Source: Flavobacteriales bacterium
Lineage (GTDB): Bacteria; Bacteroidota; Bacteroidia; Flavobacteriales_D; Crocinitomicaceae
DNA: 64,000 nucleotides
Reading direction: 5' to 3'
Assembly (NCBI GenBank): GCA_947460825.1
Contig: CANHHA010000007.1
Coordinates: forward strand, 1 to 64,000
Both the position numbers and the translations under genes were made by a program. The notes beneath the pieces were generated by a model. It saw only the letters and a list, made by a program, of their open reading frames with translations. It made no database searches and was not told the origin of the DNA. Within the stretch, counting starts at the first letter, position 1, and every line of letters begins with the position of its first letter. This document shows positions 10,012 to 18,704 of this stretch, piece by piece.

Positions 10012-12020
10012 TGCTTAATGATTTTATACACGGTTCTCCGGTTCGTTTGATGAGCCTTTTCTCGCTCTGTTTCCAAGCTTAATGCGGCGATTTCTGAATC
10101 GATAATGATTGGTTCACGTTCCCCAAAGCCAACAAAAGTTAGCCGATTTACATCAATGCGCTCCACTTGAATTAAATAGGTATAGACAGCTTTTGCCCGT
10201 TCCGTCGACAATTTTAAGTTGTCCTCCGCATTACCTCGAGTATCGGTATGACCACCCAATTCGATGTGTAAGTTGGGATTTGTCCGTAAGAAATTGGCGA
10301 GATTGTTGAGTTCGATGTTGGATTCTTTCCGTAAGGTTGAGCTGTTTAAATCGAAATATATGTTCTTTAGAATATTCGCTGTACCACTATTCAATGGATT
10401 CATGGGAATGTCCAAGTGATACGATGTTTGATTGGTATTATATGTTAAATCAAAACCCAAGGAAGTCATGGCATATCCGTCATACGTGACTTCAATCACA
10501 TATTGACGATTTGAGGGTAAAGGAACAGTAAAAGTTCCGTTAATCGCATCTGCATTACTTACGATGATGACCTCCCCTGAGGCAATATCTTTAAGCGTAA
10601 AATGACCTGGAATTGGATTGTTGCTCTGCGCATCAAAAACACGCCCATCAAAATAATAAGTAGTAGTAGGTTGAAATTCTTTAGGGAGTTCAAAATAGTA
10701 AATGTCAAGATCACCATATCCTCCTGCTCGATCGGATGCAAAAAATGCCAGGTTACCCTCCGCCGAGACAATTAATGAGTTTTCATCAAATTTCGTGTTA
10801 ATCGGATACCCCAAATTTTTTGGCTTAGACCAGTTTCCCTGATTATCCATTTGGCTCATAAATATATCTGAACCACCCATTCCGGCATGTCCCCTCGATG
10901 CAAAGTATAAGGTTTTTCCATCCGGATGAATACACACGGATTCTTCAGCGAAAGGGGTATTAATTACATCGGAAAGACGCTCAGCAGCACCCCACTTTCC
11001 TTGTTCCGATAATTTACTCACATATATATCACTGTTGCGTTGATCAGCACCCTTGCCCCGTAAGCCGCGCACAAAATACAAGGTTTTACCATCTGCAGAC
11101 AAGGAGGGTTGGGTTTCCCAATGATACGAATTAACATCTCCAGGTAGATTAACAGGGTTTGACCATCGAGTACCAATTTTTTGGGTGAAGAACAAATCGC
11201 AGCTACCTTTTCCTTTGCGTTGCTCCCCGTAGGTTCCAGTTTCGTCGATACAAGCCACAAAAATCAGACTTCGTCCATCTGCAGAAATCGTAGGCGCACC
11301 CTCATTGTGTTCTGTATTCACATGCTCAGGCATTGGTGTTGCTGTGGACCATTTATTCTCCCGATTAAGCGATGTGAAAAAGTCTTCTTGGATGGTGCTT
11401 CCAAAGGGTAAGGCGCGGGTAAACATCAACTCTTTACCATTCACCGTTAGGGTAGGATAATATTCCGCAAATTGCGTATTCACTCCTGGGCCAGCATTGA
11501 CGGGATTGAAGGGCTTAGGGTGCTTTATCGCATCAATGGCAAAAAGCGCGTTGTCATATATTGAGTAACCTGATTTTAAATATTCTTCATTTGCATTGGG
11601 ATGATTGATAAAGGATTTAATATTAGCAAGTGCCTTGTCGTAGGTGCCTTGGTCAAGGTATAAATCAGCAAGGCGGTAAAATGTCATTCCCGTTCTAGAA
11701 TGGTTGGGAGATACACGTAGTGCATTTTCGAAATCTTCTATAGCGCCTGATTTGTCGCGCAGATTCATGTGATATTCTCCGCGAAGCACGTAGGCTTCCC
11801 AAAAATTCGGATCCTTTTTAAGCGCTTTATCTACAAGCTCAATTCCCGCCTTGAAATCAGGCATTCGAGTTTCAGGGTCTAATTGCTGCGTAGGAATGAA
11901 TTGCGCCTCCTTAAAAAGCTTGGTCGCCTTTTTACTCGAACTACTAAATTGAGCAAAGGACAAATGGCTAATAAGCATGCATACAATGACCAACAAGCTG
12001 GTGCGTTCTAATCGATTCAT
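10008..12020 (-). CDS. OmpA-family protein with TPR, PD40/WD40-like and carboxypeptidase-regulatory-like regions (PorE-like architecture)
   Basis: 670 aa; TPR N-terminus, repeated 'TPTISADGRSLIFVA', 'QPSLSADGKTLYFV', 'SVCIHPDGKTLYFAS', C-terminal 'IELGGHTDTRGNAEDNLKLSTERAKAV'. Confidence 0.85.
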   Translation of the reverse strand: MNRLERTSLLVIVCMLISHLSFAQFSSSSKKATKLFKEAQFIPTQQLDPETRMPDFKAGIELVDKALKKDPNFWEAYVLRGEYHMNLRDKSGAIEDFENALRVSPNHSRTGMTFYRLADLYLDQGTYDKALANIKSFINHPNANEEYLKSGYSIYDNALFAIDAIKHPKPFNPVNAGPGVNTQFAEYYPTLTVNGKELMFTRALPFGSTIQEDFFTSLNRENKWSTATPMPEHVNTEHNEGAPTISADGRSLIFVACIDETGTYGEQRKGKGSCDLFFTQKIGTRWSNPVNLPGDVNSYHWETQPSLSADGKTLYFVRGLRGKGADQRNSDIYVSKLSEQGKWGAAERLSDVINTPFAEESVCIHPDGKTLYFASRGHAGMGGSDIFMSQMDNQGNWSKPKNLGYPINTKFDENSLIVSAEGNLAFFASDRAGGYGDLDIYYFELPKEFQPTTTYYFDGRVFDAQSNNPIPGHFTLKDIASGEVIIVSNADAINGTFTVPLPSNRQYVIEVTYDGYAMTSLGFDLTYNTNQTSYHLDIPMNPLNSGTANILKNIYFDLNSSTLRKESNIELNNLANFLRTNPNLHIELGGHTDTRGNAEDNLKLSTERAKAVYTYLIQVERIDVNRLTFVGFGEREPIIIDSEIAALSLETEREKAHQTNRRTVYKIIKQ

Positions 12021-12619
12021 CAGGGAATATTTAGAAATTTATGGGTTTGTAACGATAACCTCCATCGAGGGTTACGCATTATGAAATCAATGATTTGTTC
12101 CTGGAGTTCGTCTTTTTTACTCCATTCGGGTTGAAGGTACAGTAAACAATTCTCGTTCACTTGTTTGGCATGTTCTTCCGCCCACGCTATGTCTGAGGGA
12201 TGGTAAATTACGACCTTCAACTCATTTGCTAGCGCATAGGCTTCAGGATGAGGCTTTTTAAATTTTTTAGGAGAAAAGGTATACCAGTTTACGGCGCCGT
12301 TTAATGCATAACAACCCGAGGTTTCTATGGAAATATATTTATTTTCCGTTTGAAGCATATCGGTTAATGCCGATAAATCGTGCATGGCAGGCTCCCCGCC
12401 CGTGATGACAATGAAATCGAACCCCTCACTCAGCGCCTTGATTTCCTCCAGTGAATAGGCTTTACCTGCACCTGCATCCCAACTTTCCTTTACGTCGCAC
12501 CAAACACATCCAACATCACATCCAGATAATCGAAGAAAGTACGCTGAACGTCCAGTATGGAACCCTTCACCCTGTAAAGTTCCGAAATGCTCCATGAGTT
12601 GATAAGCGCGCTGCTCCAT
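12020..12619 (-). CDS. queE: 7-carboxy-7-deazaguanine synthase (radical SAM)
   Basis: 199 aa; 'FGTLQGEGFHTGRSAYFLRLSGCDVGCVWCDVKESWD', 'VITGGEPAMHDL'. Confidence 0.92.
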   Translation of the reverse strand: MEQRAYQLMEHFGTLQGEGFHTGRSAYFLRLSGCDVGCVWCDVKESWDAGAGKAYSLEEIKALSEGFDFIVITGGEPAMHDLSALTDMLQTENKYISIETSGCYALNGAVNWYTFSPKKFKKPHPEAYALANELKVVIYHPSDIAWAEEHAKQVNENCLLYLQPEWSKKDELQEQIIDFIMRNPRWRLSLQTHKFLNIP

Positions 12620-12712
12620 ACCAACAAATTTAAGCTTACTTTACTATGTTTGGCCAAAAAGGTCACCATTTAATCTATCTTTTTATATTTGTTAAAATTA
12701 AATGAACAAGCT

Positions 12713-13660
12713 ATGAAAAAGATTACCCTATGTTTTGGCCTTACTTTATCCTTTTTATACAGTGCTCAGTCCCAAATTGGGAACAGCGACATGGAGCAAT
12801 GGGAAAATGTAACAGCGCCTACCGAAGAGCCTATAAATTGGAATAGTTTTAAGACTGGATCAGGAAATCTTTCAGGCTTTGCAAATAAGCAGATTGAGCG
12901 TTCTGCGAATGTTCGTGCTGGTGCGTCGGGTATGTATTGCGCCCGCATTTGGTCTACCAGCGTACTTGGAATTGTTGCCAACGGAACCATGACCTGTGGT
13001 CGAATTAACATGGGGAGTGCAACGCCAGCCAACGCAGCGAACTATAACTATTCTTCTATCGCGGATGCAAACTTTTCAGAGGCATGTGTTGATTCTCCGG
13101 ATTCTATCGTGTTTTGGGTAAAGTATACGCAAGCAGGTGGGGGTATTCAAAATGCGCGTATTCACGCGGTTTTACATGATGCTTTTGATGTACACGATCC
13201 CATCGATGCCAATTCACAACCTCATGTAATTGCCACGGCTGAATTAAATTATGCCGCAACGGGAGGGAATTGGGTGCGTAAATCAATTCCATTTACGTAT
13301 ACAGCGAATTCTGGATTGGTACCAGGGTATGTATTGGTTACCTTTGCAACCAACTCAACTCCGGGTGGTGGTGCAGCGAATGATGAAGTACTAATTGATG
13401 ATATTTCACTCGTTTATAATGGCGGTGTTGGACTTGAGGAAGCTTCAATCGCGCCGATGCATGCAAATTATTCAAATGAGGAATTGAGCTTGTTCGGACA
13501 AACTCAAGGTGCCTTGATGGTTTATTCCATGAATGGGGCTGAAGTTTATAACGGGTTGATCAATGGAAAAGCTACAATTTCTCTAACAGCAGGAATCTAC
13601 GTGGCACGTCTGATCGACCAAAAAGGAAATGTCTTTTCAGCGAAGTTCTCGGTTAACTAA
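12713..13660 (+). CDS. Secreted protein with T9SS-type C-terminal sorting region
   Basis: The ORF track begins at a TTG at 12689; ATG at 12713 gives signal peptide MKKITLCFGLTLSFLYSAQS. C-terminus '...GAEVYNGLINGKATISLTAGIYVARLIDQKGNVFSAKFSV' resembles a T9SS CTD. Confidence 0.75.
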   Translation: MKKITLCFGLTLSFLYSAQSQIGNSDMEQWENVTAPTEEPINWNSFKTGSGNLSGFANKQIERSANVRAGASGMYCARIWSTSVLGIVANGTMTCGRINMGSATPANAANYNYSSIADANFSEACVDSPDSIVFWVKYTQAGGGIQNARIHAVLHDAFDVHDPIDANSQPHVIATAELNYAATGGNWVRKSIPFTYTANSGLVPGYVLVTFATNSTPGGGAANDEVLIDDISLVYNGGVGLEEASIAPMHANYSNEELSLFGQTQGALMVYSMNGAEVYNGLINGKATISLTAGIYVARLIDQKGNVFSAKFSVN

Positions 13661-13665
13661 GGAAA

Positions 13666-16056
13666 TTGAAGTACGTATTAATTCTATTGGGGCTTGTAAC
13701 AACCTTGGTGGGGTACAGTCAGTCCACCGTTAAAGGAATTGTTCGGGGGGAAAACAATGAACCCATAGAAGGGGCAATCCTTGTATATCGAAAGGACATT
13801 ACCATCGGTGCTCAATCAGATGCCAATGGGTACTATGAATTGTTCCTTCCCTCAGGCGCTATAAAAGTAGTGGTGCGTTTTTCAGGCATGCGCAATGATA
13901 CCTTGTCTCTAAATTTAGCACCTAATGAGGTGGCAGAAGTGAATGTTACCCTGAAACCATACAGCATTAAGAAAGATCAGGTAACGGTTTCGGTAGGGAA
14001 ATTTGATAAGCCCCTGGAAGAACAAACCGTAACTATGGTGGTGTTGAAACCATCCCTCATCGAAAACAAAAATACCCGAAGCATTGAAACGGCCTTGGAT
14101 CAAACACCCGGCTTAAATATTTTAGATGGGGAGCCTCAAATTAGAGGTGGAAGTGGTTTTACCTTTGGTGTGGGTTCAAAAGTGGCTGTAATTGTTGATG
14201 ACATGCCGATGCTTTCTGGCGATGCAGGTCGTCCAGAGTGGGGCTTTGTTCCAGTAGAAAACATTAGCCAAGTGGAAATAATCAAGGGTGCCGCGAGTGT
14301 ACTCTCAGGTAGTTCAGCACTTTCAGGGTCTATTCACATCCGAACAGCATATCCAACTTCCAAGCCCTTGAATAAGATTAATTTTTACTCAGGGTTTTAT
14401 TCTGCGCCATCCGTTCCAGGGGCTCAATGGTGGACCGATATTCCATTGATTGCCGGTGCAAATTTTATTCACGCAAAAGCGTACAACAACTGGGATGTTG
14501 TGGTGGGTGGAAACGTGAATTATGACCACGGATACATCGGCGCACCCAAGCCCGGACAATATGTGATCGATACCATCTCAAATTTTACAGACCGGCAAAT
14601 GGCCATGAAACGGGCTCGGGTAAATTTTAATATTCGTCACCGTTCTTCAAAGATTACAGGTTTAAGTTATGGCCTAAATGGCAATGTAATGTTGGCCCAA
14701 GGGAACATGTCTTTCGCTTGGTTAGACGATACATCAGGATTATATCGTGCCTATCCCGGTGCTGTGTTTTTACAAGATCAGACCATTTTTAATTTAGATC
14801 CTTTTGTACAATTAATAACCAGTACCCACGGAAACCACAACCTCAGAACCCGTATATTGCACAGTGACAATCAAATGACTGCTAACCAAGATAATCAGGC
14901 AACCACCTACTATGCTGATTATATGTTTAAGCGCACCTATAAACAATTAAATGGACTTGATTTTATTGGTGGGATTACCAGTTCATACGTTAATTCTTTT
15001 GCAAATATGTATGTGGGAAGCGGAAGTCCCAACAACCGCTTGCTTAATCTGTCTGCATACACTCAAATGGAGAAATCCTTCAATAAAATTTTAAATGTTT
15101 CTGCAGGGGCGAGGCTCGAATATTTTCAATTGAATGATACCGTGACCGCCATTAAACCAATTTTTAGATGCGGAGCAAGTCTAAAGCTGTACCAAGAAAC
15201 CTACCTACGCGCCTCGTTTGGACAAGGATATCGCTTTCCAACCATTACAGAGCGTTTTATTAAAACTGGCGTTGGGAATTTTGGGGTTTTTCCAAATCCG
15301 AGGCTATTACCTGAAAGCAGTTGGAACGCTGAAGTAGGGGTGAAGCAAGGATTGAAATTGGGGGGTGTTTATGCCTATCTTGATGCGGCCTTCTTTTGGC
15401 AGGAATATCAAAATACCATTGAGTACATGTTTGGGATTTGGGATGTGGCGAATGCGCCAGGATCTTTTGCAGGATTTAAATTCTTGAATACAGGAAGGTC
15501 CAGAGTAGTGGGCATTGATTTATCATTGGCCGGAAAAAGTAACATCAACAAGAACCTTGAGATATCGTTTTTAACAGGCTATAATTACATCGTTCCTACA
15601 ACGCTCAATCCAGACTATGTGTACGCCATTGATGATATCAATCGGATCTACAGTTACAACACAACCTCCATGGATTCCGCCAGTGGGATTTTAAAATATC
15701 GTTTTCTACATAATGTGAAATTTGATGCGGAATTAACCTATAAATCTAAGTTCTCTGTAGGTTTAAGCATGAAGTATTTTAGTAAGATCGTTAATATGGA
15801 TGCGATTATTAAAGACTTCGAAGAAACCACAGCGGCTTCAGGTGGTGATAAGCAAAACATTCGATACATGGATTATTTTAATGCACATCGATTCGGGAAC
15901 ATCATCTTTGACGCGCGCGCTTCATACAGTGTGAATGAACACCATAAGGTTGCGCTGGTGGGTTCGAATATCTTGAATCGAAGTTATTCGCTACGTCCGC
16001 TTAAAATCGAACCTCCGCGATCTATCATGCTACAGTATACATGGAAGATAAGTTAG
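13666..16056 (+). CDS. TonB-dependent receptor (carboxypeptidase-like regulatory domain, plug, barrel)
   Basis: 796 aa; 'VKGIVRGENNEPIEGAILVYRKD', plug 'ALDQTPGLNILDGEPQIRGGSGFTFG', 'VEIIKGAASVLSGSSALSGSIHIRT'. Probable TTG start. Confidence 0.9.
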   Translation: MKYVLILLGLVTTLVGYSQSTVKGIVRGENNEPIEGAILVYRKDITIGAQSDANGYYELFLPSGAIKVVVRFSGMRNDTLSLNLAPNEVAEVNVTLKPYSIKKDQVTVSVGKFDKPLEEQTVTMVVLKPSLIENKNTRSIETALDQTPGLNILDGEPQIRGGSGFTFGVGSKVAVIVDDMPMLSGDAGRPEWGFVPVENISQVEIIKGAASVLSGSSALSGSIHIRTAYPTSKPLNKINFYSGFYSAPSVPGAQWWTDIPLIAGANFIHAKAYNNWDVVVGGNVNYDHGYIGAPKPGQYVIDTISNFTDRQMAMKRARVNFNIRHRSSKITGLSYGLNGNVMLAQGNMSFAWLDDTSGLYRAYPGAVFLQDQTIFNLDPFVQLITSTHGNHNLRTRILHSDNQMTANQDNQATTYYADYMFKRTYKQLNGLDFIGGITSSYVNSFANMYVGSGSPNNRLLNLSAYTQMEKSFNKILNVSAGARLEYFQLNDTVTAIKPIFRCGASLKLYQETYLRASFGQGYRFPTITERFIKTGVGNFGVFPNPRLLPESSWNAEVGVKQGLKLGGVYAYLDAAFFWQEYQNTIEYMFGIWDVANAPGSFAGFKFLNTGRSRVVGIDLSLAGKSNINKNLEISFLTGYNYIVPTTLNPDYVYAIDDINRIYSYNTTSMDSASGILKYRFLHNVKFDAELTYKSKFSVGLSMKYFSKIVNMDAIIKDFEETTAASGGDKQNIRYMDYFNAHRFGNIIFDARASYSVNEHHKVALVGSNILNRSYSLRPLKIEPPRSIMLQYTWKIS

Positions 16057-16064
16057 TCTTTTTA

Positions 16065-16094
16065 TTGCGATTCTAAAATATAGATGTATCTTTG
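16065..16094 (+). promoter_or_regulatory. Bacteroidota-type promoter upstream of rpsP
   Basis: TTG (16065-16067), 19-nt spacer, TATCTTTG (16087-16094); matches the Bacteroidetes primary sigma -33/-7 consensus (TTG ... TAnnTTTG). Confidence 0.6.
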
Positions 16095-16147
16095 CACCCT
16101 GATTTTTTTTATTAACCGGGGTTTTGCACCCCAATTTATAAACGCAT

Positions 16148-16855
16148 ATGGCAACAAGAATTCGTCTACAAAGACACGGTAAAAAAGGAAAAGCATTTTT
16201 TCACATTGTAGCTGCAGACAGCAGAGCAAAAAGAGATGGTAAATTCATCGAGAAATTAGGCACATACAACCCAGTATTAAATCCTGCAGTAATTGACATT
16301 AACTTCGAACGCACCTTGCATTGGGTGACGGTAGGAGCAGAAATGAGCGATACGGCACGTGCAATACTTTCTTACAAAGGAGTATTATTTAAAAGTCACT
16401 TATTGAAAGGTGTCGATAAAGGTGCATTCACATTAGAGGAAGCTGAAAATAAATTTAATGTTTGGCTCTTAGAAAAAGAGAATAAAGTCCAATCTAAAAA
16501 AGAGGGTCTTTCGAAAGCATCCGATAAAGAGAAAGCAGAGCGTTTGAAAGTTGAAATGGAAAAGAATGCCATCAAGGCTGCTGCGTTAGAAGCTAAAATG
16601 AATCCAGTAGTGGAAGAAGCTCCAGCAGTGGAAGAAGCTCCAGCAGCAGAAGAAGCTCCAGCAGCAGAAGAAGCTCCAGCAGCAGAAGAAGCTCCAGCAG
16701 TAGAAGAAGCTCCAGCAGCAGCAGAAGCTCCAGCAGCAGAAGAAGCTCCAGCAGTGGAAGAAGCTCCAGCAGCGGAGGAAGCTCCAGCAGCGGAAGAAGC
16801 TCCAGCAGCGGAAGAAGCTCCAGCAGCGGAGGATACAACAGAAACAGCAGAATAA
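16148..16855 (+). CDS. rpsP: 30S ribosomal protein S16 with long repetitive Glu/Ala/Pro C-terminal extension
   Basis: 235 aa; 'MATRIRLQRHGKKGKAFFHIVAADSRAKRDGKFIEKLGTYNPV' is canonical S16; C-terminal (EEAPAA/V)n. Confidence 0.95.
   Translation: MATRIRLQRHGKKGKAFFHIVAADSRAKRDGKFIEKLGTYNPVLNPAVIDINFERTLHWVTVGAEMSDTARAILSYKGVLFKSHLLKGVDKGAFTLEEAENKFNVWLLEKENKVQSKKEGLSKASDKEKAERLKVEMEKNAIKAAALEAKMNPVVEEAPAVEEAPAAEEAPAAEEAPAAEEAPAVEEAPAAAEAPAAEEAPAVEEAPAAEEAPAAEEAPAAEEAPAAEDTTETAE
16609..16830 (+). repeat. 18-bp in-frame tandem repeat (VNTR) in rpsP, consensus GAAGAAGCTCCAGCAGCA
   Basis: About 12 consecutive hexapeptide units EEAPA[A/V] (one AEAPAA), with synonymous third-position variation at DNA level. 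Confidence 0.9.
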
Positions 16856-16866
16856 TAGTTATCCCA

Positions 16867-17388
16867 TTGGAGGGATTCATAGAAATCGGTCATATTGCGA
16901 AACTTCACGGATTCAAAGGTGAAGTTTCGTTGTTTTTAGACGTTACCAATTCAGACGATTATCGAGATTTATCCGTGGTTTTTTTTAATATGGATGGGAT
17001 ATCAACCCCCTTCCATATTGTTCGCATAAAACCAATGAATAAGGGCTTTCTTGTGTTAACGTTTGAAGGTATTTCAACCGAAGCGGAAGCTAGAACTCTT
17101 TTAAGAAAAGCTGTGTTTCTTCCAGAAGTGGTGTTGCAAGAATTAGATGAGCATACCTTCTACGATCATGAGGTGAAAGGCTTTACGGTAATAGATACGG
17201 TTCGAGGAAACATTGGAACTGTTGTTAGTATCATCGATCATTCCTCAAATCCCTTGCTTCAAATCGATTGTGATGGACAAGAAATCTTGGTCCCTTTGAA
17301 TCTAGACTTGAATAAGACCATTAATCGAACCGATAAAACGCTTACCATTACAACCCCTGAGGGTTTGCTTGATATCTACCTGGGTTAA
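16867..17388 (+). CDS. rimM: Ribosome maturation factor RimM
   Basis: 173 aa; 'GFIEIGHIAKLHGFKGEVSLFL', 'FYDHEVKGFTVIDTVRGNIGTV', 'ILVPLNLDLN'. Located directly after rpsP; TTG start. Confidence 0.9.
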   Translation: MEGFIEIGHIAKLHGFKGEVSLFLDVTNSDDYRDLSVVFFNMDGISTPFHIVRIKPMNKGFLVLTFEGISTEAEARTLLRKAVFLPEVVLQELDEHTFYDHEVKGFTVIDTVRGNIGTVVSIIDHSSNPLLQIDCDGQEILVPLNLDLNKTINRTDKTLTITTPEGLLDIYLG

Positions 17389-18527
17389 TTTAATAATCCA
17401 AGACAAATTTTCATGCGGATCACATGTTTTGCGGCGTCAATTACTTGCGCCTTAAATTCCTTGTCTTTTTTGTATCGCGCCAGTAATTCTTGATGTGTTT
17501 TAGCTGCGTCAACGGGCATTAAAACAATGTGACAACCGGCCTCGATGGCTTTACTCGCGCTTTGTGGTACATTGACCACACCGCCCATGTTCATGGCATC
17601 CGTTACTACTAAGCCATTGAATTTTAACTCGTTTTTTAATAAATCCGTAACGATGGATTTTGAGCAGGTAGACGGAAGTCCATTCGTTTGATATTTCTTG
17701 TTGTTTATAACTGCAATATGTGCGACCATGATGGAAAGTACGCCTTGTTTTATTAGTTCTGGGTAAGTGCTGATTTCCTTTAATTCGCCATCTATAGTTT
17801 GTAAGGAAGAATGTGTATCTCCACTAACCAATCCATGACCTGGAAAGTGTTTTGCCGTGGCTATAATATTCTTCTTTTGAGTCTCTTGAATAAAGGTATT
17901 AGACCACGGGATAAGTTGTCCAGGTTTTGAACCAAATCCTCTGTAGCCTACCGTAGCATTACCTGCCACATCAACCACAGGGGCAAAATTATAATTGATC
18001 CCAATGTCAATTAAATCGGTTGAAATTTGCTGAGACACTTGAATTACTTCATCGATAGAACTGATTTCAGCTGCTTTTTTAACGGGCGTTGAACCAGTTA
18101 TTTTACGATTAACTAAACTAGGTTCTGCATCCGCGCTGTATAGAAAGGGTAAATTACCTAAGGATTTATTCGTTTTTTCAAAGGATGAAATCATGGAGGT
18201 GAATTCACTTTTTGTACCATTTAACATCAATACACCGCCAATAATCCGGTGATTAATGTGGTCTTCTATCATAGCTTGTGTTTGCCCATATTTCCCAACG
18301 GCAGGCATGATAAGTTGTGCGATAATTGCTGTATCATCTAATTGTTTTAGAACGTCATTTACAGCGTTATCTAAATCTGAATTTGCGCTTAAGAAATCAG
18401 TTAATTTGAATTTTATTTCAGTTTCAGGTTTAGGGACTTCGGGAGTTAACTTGGTATCTGCCTGTTGAGAACAAGCGAATAAGCCTAAAAGTGTAGAAAA
18501 GAGTAGAAAAGTGAATTTCAAGTTCAT
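17385..18527 (-). CDS. Glycoside hydrolase family 3 beta-N-acetylhexosaminidase-like lipoprotein
   Basis: 'IATAKHFPGHGLVSGDTHSSLQTID' and 'GLVVTDAMNMGGVV' are GH3/NagZ signatures. Start at 18527 gives lipoprotein signal MNLKFTFLLFSTLLGLFACS. Confidence 0.9.
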   Translation of the reverse strand: MNLKFTFLLFSTLLGLFACSQQADTKLTPEVPKPETEIKFKLTDFLSANSDLDNAVNDVLKQLDDTAIIAQLIMPAVGKYGQTQAMIEDHINHRIIGGVLMLNGTKSEFTSMISSFEKTNKSLGNLPFLYSADAEPSLVNRKITGSTPVKKAAEISSIDEVIQVSQQISTDLIDIGINYNFAPVVDVAGNATVGYRGFGSKPGQLIPWSNTFIQETQKKNIIATAKHFPGHGLVSGDTHSSLQTIDGELKEISTYPELIKQGVLSIMVAHIAVINNKKYQTNGLPSTCSKSIVTDLLKNELKFNGLVVTDAMNMGGVVNVPQSASKAIEAGCHIVLMPVDAAKTHQELLARYKKDKEFKAQVIDAAKHVIRMKICLGLLN

Positions 18528-18704
18528 AGCATATTTTTTATCAAAAGTATAAAGCATTTAGTTGCCGCAAGGAGTATGCCGCGTTTCTTTTCAACATCCC
18601 ATCTTGGATTGCAATGTTATGAGCTGAGTAATTTAATGTAAATTTAATGTTAAGTTCAGCGCAATTATTTTGATAATTAGTCGACTAACATTTAAAATCA
18701 CGTA

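Noticed and set aside
16396-16908. Long antisense and alternate-frame ORFs over the rpsP repeat (170 aa SSAAGA..., 95 aa LLELLPLL...)
   Set aside because: By-product of the 18-bp repeat leaving all frames open; the sense frame encodes canonical S16.
17385-18557. Track start at 18557 for the GH3 protein
   Set aside because: Start at 18527 gives a clean lipoprotein signal peptide; the extra 10 residues look like leader sequence.
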